Shown here: one piece after another, positions 16,289 through 24,186 of the stretch
Layout of the letters: the number at the start of each line of letters is the position of its first letter
Position numbering within the stretch: position 1 is the first letter of the stretch
Assembly (NCBI GenBank): GCA_026002695.1
Contig: BOCB01000014.1
Span: 1 to 30,903, forward strand
From: Synergistales bacterium
GTDB lineage: Bacteria; Synergistota; Synergistia; Synergistales; Synergistaceae
Direction of reading: 5' to 3'
DNA: 30,903 bases
The notes under the pieces: model-generated
Told to the model about the DNA's origin: nothing
Databases searched by the model: none
The model's input: the letters and a program-made list of their open reading frames with translations, nothing else
Made by a program: the position numbers and the translations under genes

Positions 16289-16329
16289 TAAAAATGACGA
16301 GGCGGAGATCGACGTCCCCCCTCGTCATT
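16288..16329 (-). terminator. Rho-independent terminator downstream of the frame-broken small gene
   Basis: Inverted repeat AATGACGAGG (minus strand 16329-16320) / CCTCGTCATT (16302-16293) with a 17-base GC-rich loop, followed on the minus strand by TTTTTATG. It starts 30 bases after the stop at 16359. Confidence 0.7.
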
Positions 16330-16358
16330 AAGATTACCGGTTGTTTACGCCGAGCCTG

Positions 16359-16724
16359 TTACCTGATTTGCTTCCGCATCTGCCTCAGCATCATCTCCAT
16401 GAACAGCCTGTCGTCCATTCCTTTGCGAAACTCCCTGTTTATCGGGCGGTCATGTGTATCGAAGCGAGGGTCGCGGCGAGTGTCACTGAAGCGTTCATTC
16501 GGAAACGCTACGATTATATCAAGATTGTTCCTTCTGTTTCCGGTAAAGCCATTACGATAGTCCCCTCGCCGGTTGTCATAATATCGCCCGTAGTCATTCC
16601 GCTGTCCCTGCCAAGCTCCGTTCCGCTGCCGGCCTCTGTGATACTCGCGCGTGTCAAAACGCGCGTCAAAACAGCCGCGGGACTCATAGTGATAGCCGCC
16701 GCCATCCTGAAATAAATCTTCATC
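16359..16724 (-). pseudogene. Frame-disrupted small Arg/Tyr/Asn/Asp-rich protein gene
   Basis: A minus-strand frame open for 121 codons plus stop encodes a strongly biased, protein-like sequence: a tract rich in R, N, D, Y and G with recurring RFDT-type units (FDARFDTREYHR, RFSDTRRDPRFDTHDR), then IIVAFPNERF, and a Met-rich amphipathic end (DDRLFMEMMLRQMRKQIR). This frame has no start codon at its 5' end; a TGA lies immediately upstream. A well-spaced ribosome site (GGAGGTG) and ATG at 16723 exist in the +1 neighbour frame, which runs MKIYFRMAAAITM and stops at 16514. The simplest reading is a one-base indel in a once-intact gene, or a sequencing or assembly error. A terminator follows. It is unlike anything I recognise, possibly a nucleic-acid-binding or secreted basic protein. 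Confidence 0.5.
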
Positions 16725-16972
16725 TCAAACACCTCCACGTAAGCACAAATATTTGTAATGTACATATTATATACGTGCTTGCGCCGTTAATCTATTGTCA
16801 AAAACTACAATACTTTACTTTCTAAAGAGAATGTGTCCGTTGACTTCTGCCAGCCCCGAAACCAAACATGAAATCGAGTATTACCGCAAGCAAGTAAATG
16901 TTTCAATGTAAATGCTATAATGACATTAATTTTTTACGGGTATTTGCATGTTTATTTAAGGAGGCTCTTCGC
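16725..16972. other. AT-rich divergent intergenic region
   Basis: It separates the small minus-strand gene from the hybrid kinase gene. The minus strand shows TATAAT (16771-16766) upstream of the small gene's ribosome site; the plus strand carries the kinase promoter at 16913-16921. AT content is well above the surroundings. No ORF or RNA gene was recognised. Confidence 0.6.
16913..16921 (+). promoter_or_regulatory. Extended -10 promoter of the hybrid kinase-dnaG unit
   Basis: TGC-TATAAT at 16913-16921, 52 bases before the kinase start codon; no convincing -35 hexamer. Confidence 0.55.
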
Positions 16973-19717
16973 ATGTCCATTCGCTTACGGCTCATAACGG
17001 CTTTCTTTTGCTGTATGTGCCTGGCATCGGGTATTATATCGGCCACTGTATTTTATACGGCGAGTAAGTCCTCGCGCGACTCTTTTTATTTGCTTGCGGA
17101 AAGCCAGCTGAATCTGATAGACAGCAGGATAAAGAGCTATTTTGAACCGGCCATGATGAACGTTCAATATCTTTCCAAACTTTCGTCGGTCAAAAACGCG
17201 CGCGGGAAAATGAACAGCTACATTGACATCAAATATCCAAGCAGCCTCTTCGACAGTAAATTCGCGAAGCACGACAAGCAGCTTTACGATCACTTAATAC
17301 ATGTTGTTCACGCTAACGACGATTATAGGTCTGTCGTTATGGCCACCACCGACGGACTGTATTTGGAAGTTCCCGGCAGCAGAACGGTGTCGCCCGGTTT
17401 CGATCCGCGCGTTACGGATTGGTATGCCGAGACTATTAAGGACACGGGGCGCGTTACGGTAACAACTCCTTACGCGCGGCGAGACAGCAACCTGCTGGTT
17501 TGCGTCGCCGCCAAGGTATACGACGGGAACTGGCGCGAACTCGGAGTCATAGGCATAGAGCAAGACGCGGGCAGGCTTTTGAGCGAGCTGCGTTCGCTCA
17601 GGATACTCAACACCGGGTATATCGTCATCTTCGACCGGAATGGTAAATTGATACTTCACGCCGACCATCCCGAATATACGCGGCTTGCCCCCAATGATTA
17701 CACCGACTTGGTGAAAGCGGCCATCAACTCTCCGGACGGAGTATTGCGCGGGAAGAACGCCGATGGTATAGATAAGCATGTCGTGATTCGCGCAATGTCC
17801 CTGACCGGATGGAGAATAGCCGTAGTATTCGATCAGTCCGAAGTGATGAATGAGTCCTACGGACTGTTTAAAATAATAATAAGCGTTACGGTCATAATCC
17901 TTATGATGGTGGCTTTGGTAGTCTATATACTCGCCGGGAGCATAGTCAGCCCGATAGAGCGCCTCATAAAAGCCGCTTCGATAATATCGGGGGACGAGTA
18001 CACCGATACGCTGAGCAATCCCGCCGAGCGCTCGGAAACATCGGACGCGCGCGTGAAGGAACTGCTCGACGTCGACAGCGGAGGCGAGTGCATCGCGCTG
18101 GCGGCGGCTTTGAAAAAGATGATACGCAAGCTCAAGGACAAAGTGGACGCCGCGGAACGCGCCACTATGGCAAAGAGCGAGTTTCTCTCAAATATGAGCC
18201 ATGAGATGCGCACGCCGATGAACGCGATAATCGGAATGACGACTCTCGCCAAGAGGACATCTGACTCCGAGCGCAAGGACTACTGCCTCGGCAAGATAGA
18301 AAACGCCTCCACTCATCTGCTCGGGGTTATCAACGACATACTCGATATGTCCAAAATAGAGGCGAACAAACTTGAGCTGTCCCTCGACGATTTTTCCTTT
18401 GAGGAGATGCTCCAGAAGGTGGCCAATGTAATATCCTTCCGCGTGGATGAAAAGCATCAGAATTTTTCCGTACGCATAGACAAGAACATTCCCGCCGTTT
18501 TGATAGGGGACGACCAGCGCATCGCCCAGGTTATAACGAATCTGCTCTCCAACGCCGTCAAATTTACACCCGAAGGCGGCGACATACGGCTCGAAACCTC
18601 GCTGATAAAGGACGACGGCGGACTCTGCGAGATACAGTTCGACGTTACGGACAGCGGCATAGGCATATCCGCCGAACAGAGGGAGCGCCTCTTCAAATCG
18701 TTCCAGCAGGCCGAAAGCAGCACGTCGCGCAAGTTCGGCGGCACCGGGCTCGGTCTCGTCATATCGAAACGAATCGTCGAGCTGATGGACGGCAATATAT
18801 GGATAACGTCCGAGTTAGGGCAAGGCTCCAAATTCAGCTTCACAGTAAAGATGAAGAGCAGTGAAAAGAGCGGGGCAGGCGCGCGCCTTCTTGACGAGGG
18901 CGTCAATTGGAGCAATATTCGCATCCTTGCAGTGGACGACTCGGCTAACGTGAGGGAGTATTTCACTGAGATACTCGGCGGTTACGGACTGTCGTGCCAT
19001 ACGGCGTCGAGCGGCGAGGAATCTCTGTCGCTGATAAGCAAAAACGGGGATTACGACGTATACTTCATAGATTGGAAGATGCCCGGCATGGACGGCATAG
19101 AGCTCTCGCGGCTCATAAGATCACGGTTTGACGCTAAGTCCGTAGTCATAATGATCTCGGCCTACGAGCAGAGCGAGATAGAGGCCGGCGCGAGGGAGGC
19201 CGGCGTGTATAAGTTTATCTCCAAACCCATATTCCCGTCCTCAATAGTCGACTGTATCAATGAATGCCTCGGCGAAAACAATATACAGATGGCTGAGAAC
19301 GCGCTCACCGGAGAAATCGATGATTTCAGCGGGTACTGCATACTACTTGCGGAGGATGTCGAGATAAACCGCGAGATAGTCATCTCGCTTTTGGAGCCGA
19401 CGGATATCGAGATAGACTGCGCGGGGAACGGAGCGGAGGCCGTGCGGATGTTCGCGTCGTCCCCGGATAAGTACGACATGATATTCATGGATTTGCAGAT
19501 GCCGGAGGTCGACGGCCTTGAGGCGACGCGCCGGATACGCGCAACGCAGGTTACGCGCGCGGCGAAGATACCGATAGTCGCCATGACGGCAAACGTCTTC
19601 CGCGAGGATGTGGATAAATGTCTCGAAGCCGGCATGAACGACCACGTCGGCAAGCCGCTCGACTTTGGTGAAGTGCTTGCTAAACTGCGCCGATACATGA
19701 TCGGCAAGCGCGGATAA
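16973..19717 (+). CDS. Hybrid sensor histidine kinase: dCache - HAMP - HisKA - HATPase - REC - REC
   Basis: 914-aa inner-membrane kinase. TM1 about 7-30 and TM2 about 300-324 bracket a periplasmic dCache-type ligand domain (VxDWYAETIKDTGRVTVTTPY core). A HAMP-like linker follows. The phosphoacceptor is H410 in SHEMRTP; the N box starts near 517 (VITNLLSNAVKFTP), and the DSGIGI and GTGLGLVISKRIVELM G boxes are intact. Two receiver domains follow, with phosphoacceptors D700 (FIDWKMPGMDG) and D840 (FMDLQMPEVDG). No DNA-binding output is present, so signalling passes on by phosphotransfer to an unlinked partner. Cache ligands are often amino acids or organic acids; the ligand here is unknown. The start at 16973 has GGAGG 8 bases upstream; the frame is open back to 16898 without support. 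Its TAA overlaps the dnaG ATG by one base. Confidence 0.94.
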   Translation: MSIRLRLITAFFCCMCLASGIISATVFYTASKSSRDSFYLLAESQLNLIDSRIKSYFEPAMMNVQYLSKLSSVKNARGKMNSYIDIKYPSSLFDSKFAKHDKQLYDHLIHVVHANDDYRSVVMATTDGLYLEVPGSRTVSPGFDPRVTDWYAETIKDTGRVTVTTPYARRDSNLLVCVAAKVYDGNWRELGVIGIEQDAGRLLSELRSLRILNTGYIVIFDRNGKLILHADHPEYTRLAPNDYTDLVKAAINSPDGVLRGKNADGIDKHVVIRAMSLTGWRIAVVFDQSEVMNESYGLFKIIISVTVIILMMVALVVYILAGSIVSPIERLIKAASIISGDEYTDTLSNPAERSETSDARVKELLDVDSGGECIALAAALKKMIRKLKDKVDAAERATMAKSEFLSNMSHEMRTPMNAIIGMTTLAKRTSDSERKDYCLGKIENASTHLLGVINDILDMSKIEANKLELSLDDFSFEEMLQKVANVISFRVDEKHQNFSVRIDKNIPAVLIGDDQRIAQVITNLLSNAVKFTPEGGDIRLETSLIKDDGGLCEIQFDVTDSGIGISAEQRERLFKSFQQAESSTSRKFGGTGLGLVISKRIVELMDGNIWITSELGQGSKFSFTVKMKSSEKSGAGARLLDEGVNWSNIRILAVDDSANVREYFTEILGGYGLSCHTASSGEESLSLISKNGDYDVYFIDWKMPGMDGIELSRLIRSRFDAKSVVIMISAYEQSEIEAGAREAGVYKFISKPIFPSSIVDCINECLGENNIQMAENALTGEIDDFSGYCILLAEDVEINREIVISLLEPTDIEIDCAGNGAEAVRMFASSPDKYDMIFMDLQMPEVDGLEATRRIRATQVTRAAKIPIVAMTANVFREDVDKCLEAGMNDHVGKPLDFGEVLAKLRRYMIGKRG

Positions 19718-21447
19718 TGCGTGACCGTGACAATGTCGAAGAGGTCAGAAGCAGAATAGACATAGCCGAACTCGTCGGCGACTATGTGGCGCTGCAAAGG
19801 TCGGGCTCGTCGCTCAGGGGGCTCTGTCCGTTTCATAGCGAAAAAACCCCGTCGTTCTACGTCTCGCCTGAGAAACAGACATTCCACTGCTTTGGCTGCG
19901 GCAAGGGCGGCGACATATTTACTTTCATCGAGGAAATAGATGGCATTTCCTTCAAAGAAGCGCTCGATCGCCTTGCTGAAAGAGCGGGCGTCACCATAGA
20001 GCGGCGCCTCGGCGCGAGGACGGAGATTCGCGCTAAGGACGCCCGCGCTGTTCTCGCGGACGCCGGTGAATTTTTCAGGAAGTCCCTCGCGGACAATGAA
20101 GGGGGCGCCGCTCGGGCGTATCTTTCGCGCAGAGGAATTGGCGCGGACATATGCGGACGCTTCGCGCTCGGATGGTCGCCGAGTTCGTGGAACTCCCTCT
20201 CGAAATGGCTCGTCTCAAAGGGCCACTCGGAGGAGGACGCCATCTCGTCGGGACTATCCGCGCGCAGCGATAAGGGATATGTGTACGACAGATTCAGGGG
20301 CAGGGTGATGTTCCAGATACTCGACGACATGGGGCGCGTCTCCGGTTTCGGCGGCAGGATAATAGACGGGGAGGGCGCAAAGTATATCAACAGCCCTGAG
20401 AGCGAACTGTACAACAAGCGCAGAATCCTGTACCTGCTGCGCGACGCGAAGAAGTCAATAAGGGAGCGCGGGCGCGTCATACTGACGGAGGGATATATGG
20501 ACGCGCTGCGCGCGCACGTCGCGGGCTTCACGGAGACGGTCGCCTCGCTCGGCACTTCGCTCACCGAGGAGCAGGCGGCGCTGATAAAGAGATTCTGCGG
20601 CCTCTGCTATATAGCTTACGACTCCGACGGAGCCGGAAGGGAGGCGTCCGTCAGGGGTATGTATATACTCCAGCGCGCCGGGGTCAGTGTGCGCGTCATA
20701 TCGCTGCCCGATGGCCGGGACCCCGACGACCTTCTCTCGGAGGAAGGCGGCGCTGACATATTCTCGGGACTTATAGAAGAAGCGCTGCCTTTGCCCTTGT
20801 ATCACGCTCACATAAGAAGAAGGGACATCGCCTCGCCGGAGCTTGGCCAATCGGCGCGCGAGGACGTCCTCTTCGGTCTCGCGTCGCTCGATATATTGGA
20901 CGTACAGCCGTATGTACCGAGGATAGCTCAAATTTTCGGCGTGCTTCAGCATCAGCTCGAAAGGGAGATAGAGCGCAGGAAGCGCTCCTCCCGCGCGGAA
21001 TACAATAACGAAGCCGCGGAGTCTCGCCCGCTCGCTCGCCGCGCGTTCAGCCACGCGGACGCCGAGTGCGCGCTGCTCGGTCTCTTTTGGTCGGAGGAAC
21101 GGCTGCGCTTCGACATATCGCCGGGCGACATAATGCCTTATCTTTCGGATGGGGTTATAATGAATATAATGAGCGCGCTTCTCGCCGGAGAGGGTACGAG
21201 AGAACTTGAGGACAGATGGCGTGAGGTGGATGACAGAACATGCCTGTCTATTATAGCGCGAGGGCACGCCGTAATATCCGAGAACGGAATAAAATCGGAA
21301 CACGCCGCGCAGCTCATCGCGGATTTGAGAAACAGGTCGATGAGGCGGCGTTACGACGCGTTGAAAACCGGCATAATGAGCGGACGCGCGTCAGAGGCGG
21401 AAATGGGCGAGTACTTCGAGTTGGCTAAAAAATTGAAATCGGGATAG
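19717..21447 (+). CDS. dnaG: DNA primase DnaG
   Basis: 576 aa, synthesises RNA primers at the replication fork. The N-terminal CHC2 zinc ribbon has C37, H40, C58 and C61. The RNA polymerase core / TOPRIM domain has EGYMD at 258-262 and DSDGAG at 302-307 (metal ligands), and DGRDPDDLL follows. The C-terminal third (about 430-576) is the helicase-binding region, poorly conserved as usual. The start overlaps the kinase stop (TAATG), implying that primase is translated from the kinase mRNA. rpoD follows 91 bases downstream with its own promoter, a partial form of the macromolecular-synthesis operon lacking rpsU. Confidence 0.97.
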   Translation: MRDRDNVEEVRSRIDIAELVGDYVALQRSGSSLRGLCPFHSEKTPSFYVSPEKQTFHCFGCGKGGDIFTFIEEIDGISFKEALDRLAERAGVTIERRLGARTEIRAKDARAVLADAGEFFRKSLADNEGGAARAYLSRRGIGADICGRFALGWSPSSWNSLSKWLVSKGHSEEDAISSGLSARSDKGYVYDRFRGRVMFQILDDMGRVSGFGGRIIDGEGAKYINSPESELYNKRRILYLLRDAKKSIRERGRVILTEGYMDALRAHVAGFTETVASLGTSLTEEQAALIKRFCGLCYIAYDSDGAGREASVRGMYILQRAGVSVRVISLPDGRDPDDLLSEEGGADIFSGLIEEALPLPLYHAHIRRRDIASPELGQSAREDVLFGLASLDILDVQPYVPRIAQIFGVLQHQLEREIERRKRSSRAEYNNEAAESRPLARRAFSHADAECALLGLFWSEERLRFDISPGDIMPYLSDGVIMNIMSALLAGEGTRELEDRWREVDDRTCLSIIARGHAVISENGIKSEHAAQLIADLRNRSMRRRYDALKTGIMSGRASEAEMGEYFELAKKLKSG

Positions 21448-21466
21448 GGTTAAGCGGGAGTTATAA

Positions 21467-21475
21467 TGGTATAAT
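21467..21475 (+). promoter_or_regulatory. Extended -10 promoter(s) upstream of rpoD
   Basis: TGG-TATAAT at 21467-21475, overlapping another TATAAT at 21462-21467. A TTGACA at 21489-21494, with an ATTATG 17 bases later, may form a second start closer to the gene. The stretch lies in the AT-rich 91-base gap between dnaG and rpoD. Confidence 0.5.
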
Positions 21476-21538
21476 AAAGAATGTTATATTGACAAATTAT
21501 TATTGTTATTAATTATGGATACCGGGGGAATAAAATAG

Positions 21539-22750
21539 ATGAAGGGCAGCAAAATAAAACTGGAAGAAGAGAGCGAACTGCAGGAGCAGGAGATAATCGC
21601 GGATGTGCCGAACGACGCCGACGCGGCGGAGGATGTCGTGGCTGTGGACGCGGAACTTCCGGCTGAGGAGATGGCCGACTATATCGACAGCATACGCGAC
21701 CTTCTTCATCTCGGCAGGGAACAGGGCTTCATCACATACGATGACATAGAGAAGAAACTGCCGAAGGAGATACTCTCCGCGGAAATATTGGACAATATAT
21801 ACCTCAATATAATAGAGCTCGGCATAGATATAGTTGACGAGCCGAAGATGAAGGAGGACTTTGACGACGACGCGCTTCCGATCGCAACGGCGCAGGACGA
21901 CTCCGCGCTGGTCGAGGAACTTCCGCTCTCTGACCCCGTTCGCATGTATCTGCGCGAGATAGGCAAAATATCTCTTCTGACTGCCGAAGAGGAAGTGGTA
22001 CTCGCCAAGGGCGTCGAGGCCGGGGACAGGGAGTCCAAGAAGCACCTCGTCGACGCGAATCTGCGCCTCGTCGTCAGTATAGCGAAAAAGTACATAGGGC
22101 GCGGGATGCTCTTCCTTGACCTTATACAGGAGGGGAATCTCGGGCTCATTCGCGCTGTCGAGAAGTTCGACTATCAGAAGGGCTTCAAGTTCAGCACTTA
22201 CGCAACGTGGTGGATAAGGCAGGCAATAACGAGAGCCATAGCCGACCAGGCGAGGACTATACGCATACCGGTACACATGGTCGAGACCATTAACAAACTA
22301 ATACGGGTCTCGCGCCAGCTCGTCCAGCGCCTTGGGCGCGAACCTACGACCGAGGAGATAGCGGCTGAGATGGATGTCTCCGCCGAGAGAGTAGAGGAGA
22401 TACAGCGCATAGCTCAGGAGCCGGTTTCCTTGGAAACCCCTATAGGGGAGGAGGAGGACAGCCAGCTCGGCGACTTCTTGGAGGACAAGGAGATGCCGAA
22501 TCCTGAGGACGTCGCGGCAAGCATGATACTGCGCGAACAGCTCGACGAACTGCTCAATGACCTCGGCGACAGGGAACGCGAGGTGCTGCGTCTGCGCTTT
22601 GGCCTTGAGGACGGTCACGCTCACACGCTCGAGGATGTCGGCAAACGCTTCAACGTTACGAGGGAGCGCATACGGCAGATAGAGGCGAAAGCTCTCCGCA
22701 AACTTCGCCACCCGAGCAGAAGCAGACGCCTTAAGGACTTTTTGGATTGA
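21539..22750 (+). CDS. rpoD: Primary sigma factor RpoD (sigma70/SigA)
   Basis: 403-aa housekeeping sigma factor. The acidic N-terminus and region 1.1 (about 40-105) are followed directly by 1.2 (DPVRMYLREIG), without the long non-conserved insertion of E. coli RpoD. Regions 2.1-2.4 contain ANLRLVVSIAKKY, DLIQEGNLGLIRAVEKFDY and FSTYATWWIRQAITRAI. Region 3 and region 4.2 (TLEDVGKRFNVTRERIRQIE, the -35 binding helix-turn-helix) are intact. Group 1 identity is supported by region 1.1 and the dnaG context. GGGGG at 21524-21528 precedes the ATG. Many promoters in this window have weak -35 boxes but TGN extended -10s, consistent with contacts from region 3.0 of this factor. Confidence 0.97.
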   Translation: MKGSKIKLEEESELQEQEIIADVPNDADAAEDVVAVDAELPAEEMADYIDSIRDLLHLGREQGFITYDDIEKKLPKEILSAEILDNIYLNIIELGIDIVDEPKMKEDFDDDALPIATAQDDSALVEELPLSDPVRMYLREIGKISLLTAEEEVVLAKGVEAGDRESKKHLVDANLRLVVSIAKKYIGRGMLFLDLIQEGNLGLIRAVEKFDYQKGFKFSTYATWWIRQAITRAIADQARTIRIPVHMVETINKLIRVSRQLVQRLGREPTTEEIAAEMDVSAERVEEIQRIAQEPVSLETPIGEEEDSQLGDFLEDKEMPNPEDVAASMILREQLDELLNDLGDREREVLRLRFGLEDGHAHTLEDVGKRFNVTRERIRQIEAKALRKLRHPSRSRRLKDFLD

Positions 22751-22786
22751 GACGTTTCGGAAGGCCGATTTTCAGTTCGTCATTCT

Positions 22787-23062
22787 ATGCGCATTGATAA
22801 ATTTCTGAAACTCTCTCGCTTAGTCAAGAGGCGCACTGTAGCTCAGGAGATGGTAGAGGTCGGCGCCGTGCGCCTGAACGGCCGCGCGATAAAGCCGAGT
22901 GCCGAGATAAAAGCGGGCGACAGGATCGAAGTCGCCTTTCCGAGGCGGGTTATATCGGCTGACGCGCTGACCGCCGACGAAAAAGAGCTCAAAAGAGGAG
23001 TTCAGGCGATAAATATAATAGAAGAAAGACGCGTGAACGAGGACGAGAATCCTTGGGCGTGA
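22787..23062 (+). CDS. S4-domain RNA-binding protein (RqcP/Hsp15-like)
   Basis: 91 aa, nearly all a single S4 domain: MRIDKFLKLSRLVKRRTVAQEM, then VGAVRLNGRAIKPSAEIKAGDRIEV. This family (YabO/RqcP in Firmicutes, Hsp15 in proteobacteria) binds 50S ribosomal subunits carrying peptidyl-tRNA during stalled-ribosome quality control. The short length and lack of a catalytic domain exclude RluA/TyrRS-type S4 proteins. No strong ribosome site lies before the ATG. It is 36 bases after rpoD and 20 bases before ridA, so co-transcribed with both. Confidence 0.88.
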   Translation: MRIDKFLKLSRLVKRRTVAQEMVEVGAVRLNGRAIKPSAEIKAGDRIEVAFPRRVISADALTADEKELKRGVQAINIIEERRVNEDENPWA

Positions 23063-23082
23063 CATTTGGGGGGGTATATATA

Positions 23083-23460
23083 ATGAAGAAAATTGTATCT
23101 GTCAAAAGCGCTCCGGCGGCGATAGGGCCGTACAGCCAGGCTGTGTGGGCAGGAGAGCTTCTGTTTTGCTCCGGGCAGCTGGGTATCGACCCGGCTGTAG
23201 GTTCGCTTTCCGGCGATGATATAGCTTCTCAGACGTCGCAGGCCGTGAGGAATGTATCGGCGCTTTTGGAGTCTCAGGGTTTATCGGCTGAGAACGTCGT
23301 GAAGACGACGGTTTTTCTGACCGACATGGGCAATTTCAAGGCGGTGAACGAGATATACGGGCAATTTTTCAAGTCCGAGCCTCCCGCGCGCTCTTGCGTG
23401 GCGGTGGCCGCGCTTCCCTTGGGCGCGTTAGTCGAGATAGAGGTAACAGCGCATAAGTAG
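23083..23460 (+). CDS. ridA: RidA family reactive enamine/imine deaminase
   Basis: 125 aa, trimeric cytosolic enzyme hydrolysing 2-aminoacrylate and other imines released by PLP enzymes. AIGPYSQAV (13-21), FCSGQLGIDP (28-37) and the substrate-carboxylate Arg R103 in PPARSCVAVAALPLGALVEIE match the active RidA subgroup. The open frame starts at 23053, but the ATG at 23083 gives the usual N-terminus and follows a G-rich ribosome site (23069-23074 region). A hairpin follows directly after the stop. Such an enzyme suits an organism that catabolises amino acids. Confidence 0.94.
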   Translation: MKKIVSVKSAPAAIGPYSQAVWAGELLFCSGQLGIDPAVGSLSGDDIASQTSQAVRNVSALLESQGLSAENVVKTTVFLTDMGNFKAVNEIYGQFFKSEPPARSCVAVAALPLGALVEIEVTAHK

Positions 23461-23483
23461 GGGCGACCATTGGTCGCCCGTTT
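23461..23483 (+). terminator. Hairpin terminator after ridA
   Basis: GGGCGACC (23461-23468), loop ATT, GGTCGCCC (23472-23479), then GTTT. The stem begins at the base after the ridA stop. The U-tract is short, so termination may be partial. Confidence 0.6.
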
Positions 23484-23544
23484 GGAAAATAAATGCCGCT
23501 GCCCTGATGAATTAGCCTTCTTGGGTGTTTGATTCGCGTAATTA

Positions 23545-23553
23545 TGTTACAAT
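23545..23553 (+). promoter_or_regulatory. Extended -10 promoter of yajC-secDF
   Basis: TGT-TACAAT at 23545-23553. Transcription would begin near 23560, so the repeat-family half copy at 23578-23617 would lie in the leader. Confidence 0.5.
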
Positions 23554-23577
23554 AGTTCACGTTTGTTTTTGTGAATT

Positions 23578-23617
23578 AGCTGATTTATTGTCAGGAGCCT
23601 AAAGGGTAACGATAAAA
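23578..23617. repeat. Repeat-family copy 4 (left half only)
   Basis: AGCTGATTTATTGTCAGGAG and the following CCTAAAGGGTAACGATAAAAA are nearly identical to the left 40 bases of copies 2 and 3. The right arm and AATCAGCGCTT terminus are absent; unrelated sequence leads into the yajC ribosome site. Confidence 0.85.
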
Positions 23618-23644
23618 AGATTACTATACATGGAGGGATTGTTT

Positions 23645-24184
23645 TTGCGCAGCTTGATTTGTTTAGTCGGAGGGGTGTCCGCCTTTTCGTGCGTGTCTGC
23701 GGCTTGGGCTGGCGACACGGCGGCGGGGGCGCAGGGAGGTATTACCGGGCTGATATTCCCCATAGCCATATTCGTGCTCATATTTTACTTTATGATGTAT
23801 CGTCCGCAGAAGAAGAAGCAGCAACAGCACGAAAAGATGCTCGCGTCGATAAGCAGAGGCGACAAGGTAGTCAGCATCGGAGGTTTCTACGGCACGGTGA
23901 GCGACATACTTGATGATTCCTATGTCGTAGAGATAGCGGACGGCGTTAAGGTGAGGCTGCTCAAAAGCGCGATTTCAGTTCGCAAGGATACCCCCGACGC
24001 GGTTCAGCAAAAACGCAGGAAGAAGAAGAGGCGTCCCGATGCCGGTGATAACGAGGGCGTGAGCGATGACGAAAATCGCGCTCTGATGGGTGGCGAGACT
24101 GCCGAATCCGAGGGAACGGAAAATGCCGCAGCGGCTGAGGGTGCTGCGGCAGGCGGCGTATCTCTGGAGAAAAAGGCTGATTAA
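23645..24184 (+). CDS. yajC: Sec translocase accessory subunit YajC
   Basis: 179 aa from the TTG at 23645. Partner of SecDF in the holotranslocon. A first hydrophobic segment resembling a signal peptide (LICLVGGVSAFSCVSAAWAG) precedes the canonical YajC helix and box (LIFPIAIFVLIFYFMMYRPQ, then KKKQQQHEKML and GDKVVSIGGFYGTV). The C-terminus is a long charged and Ala/Glu/Gly-rich tail, so the protein is much longer than E. coli YajC (110 aa). An ATG at 23630 lacks a ribosome site; GGAGG at 23632-23636 lies within it and serves the TTG at 23645. It is 2 bases from secD. Confidence 0.92.
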   Translation: MRSLICLVGGVSAFSCVSAAWAGDTAAGAQGGITGLIFPIAIFVLIFYFMMYRPQKKKQQQHEKMLASISRGDKVVSIGGFYGTVSDILDDSYVVEIADGVKVRLLKSAISVRKDTPDAVQQKRRKKKRRPDAGDNEGVSDDENRALMGGETAESEGTENAAAAEGAAAGGVSLEKKAD

Positions 24185-24186
24185 CG

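Noticed and set aside
16341..16715. 124-codon plus-strand ORF rich in Val/Ile/Pro opposite the small R/Y-rich gene
   Set aside because: It is the complement of an Arg/Tyr-rich coding frame, has no ribosome site, and its composition is what such antisense frames produce; the strand's terminator and ribosome site support the minus strand.
16680..16724. Programmed -1 frameshift in the small gene
   Set aside because: No classic slippery heptamer or downstream pseudoknot is evident; an indel or sequence error is simpler, so it is reported only as a disrupted frame.
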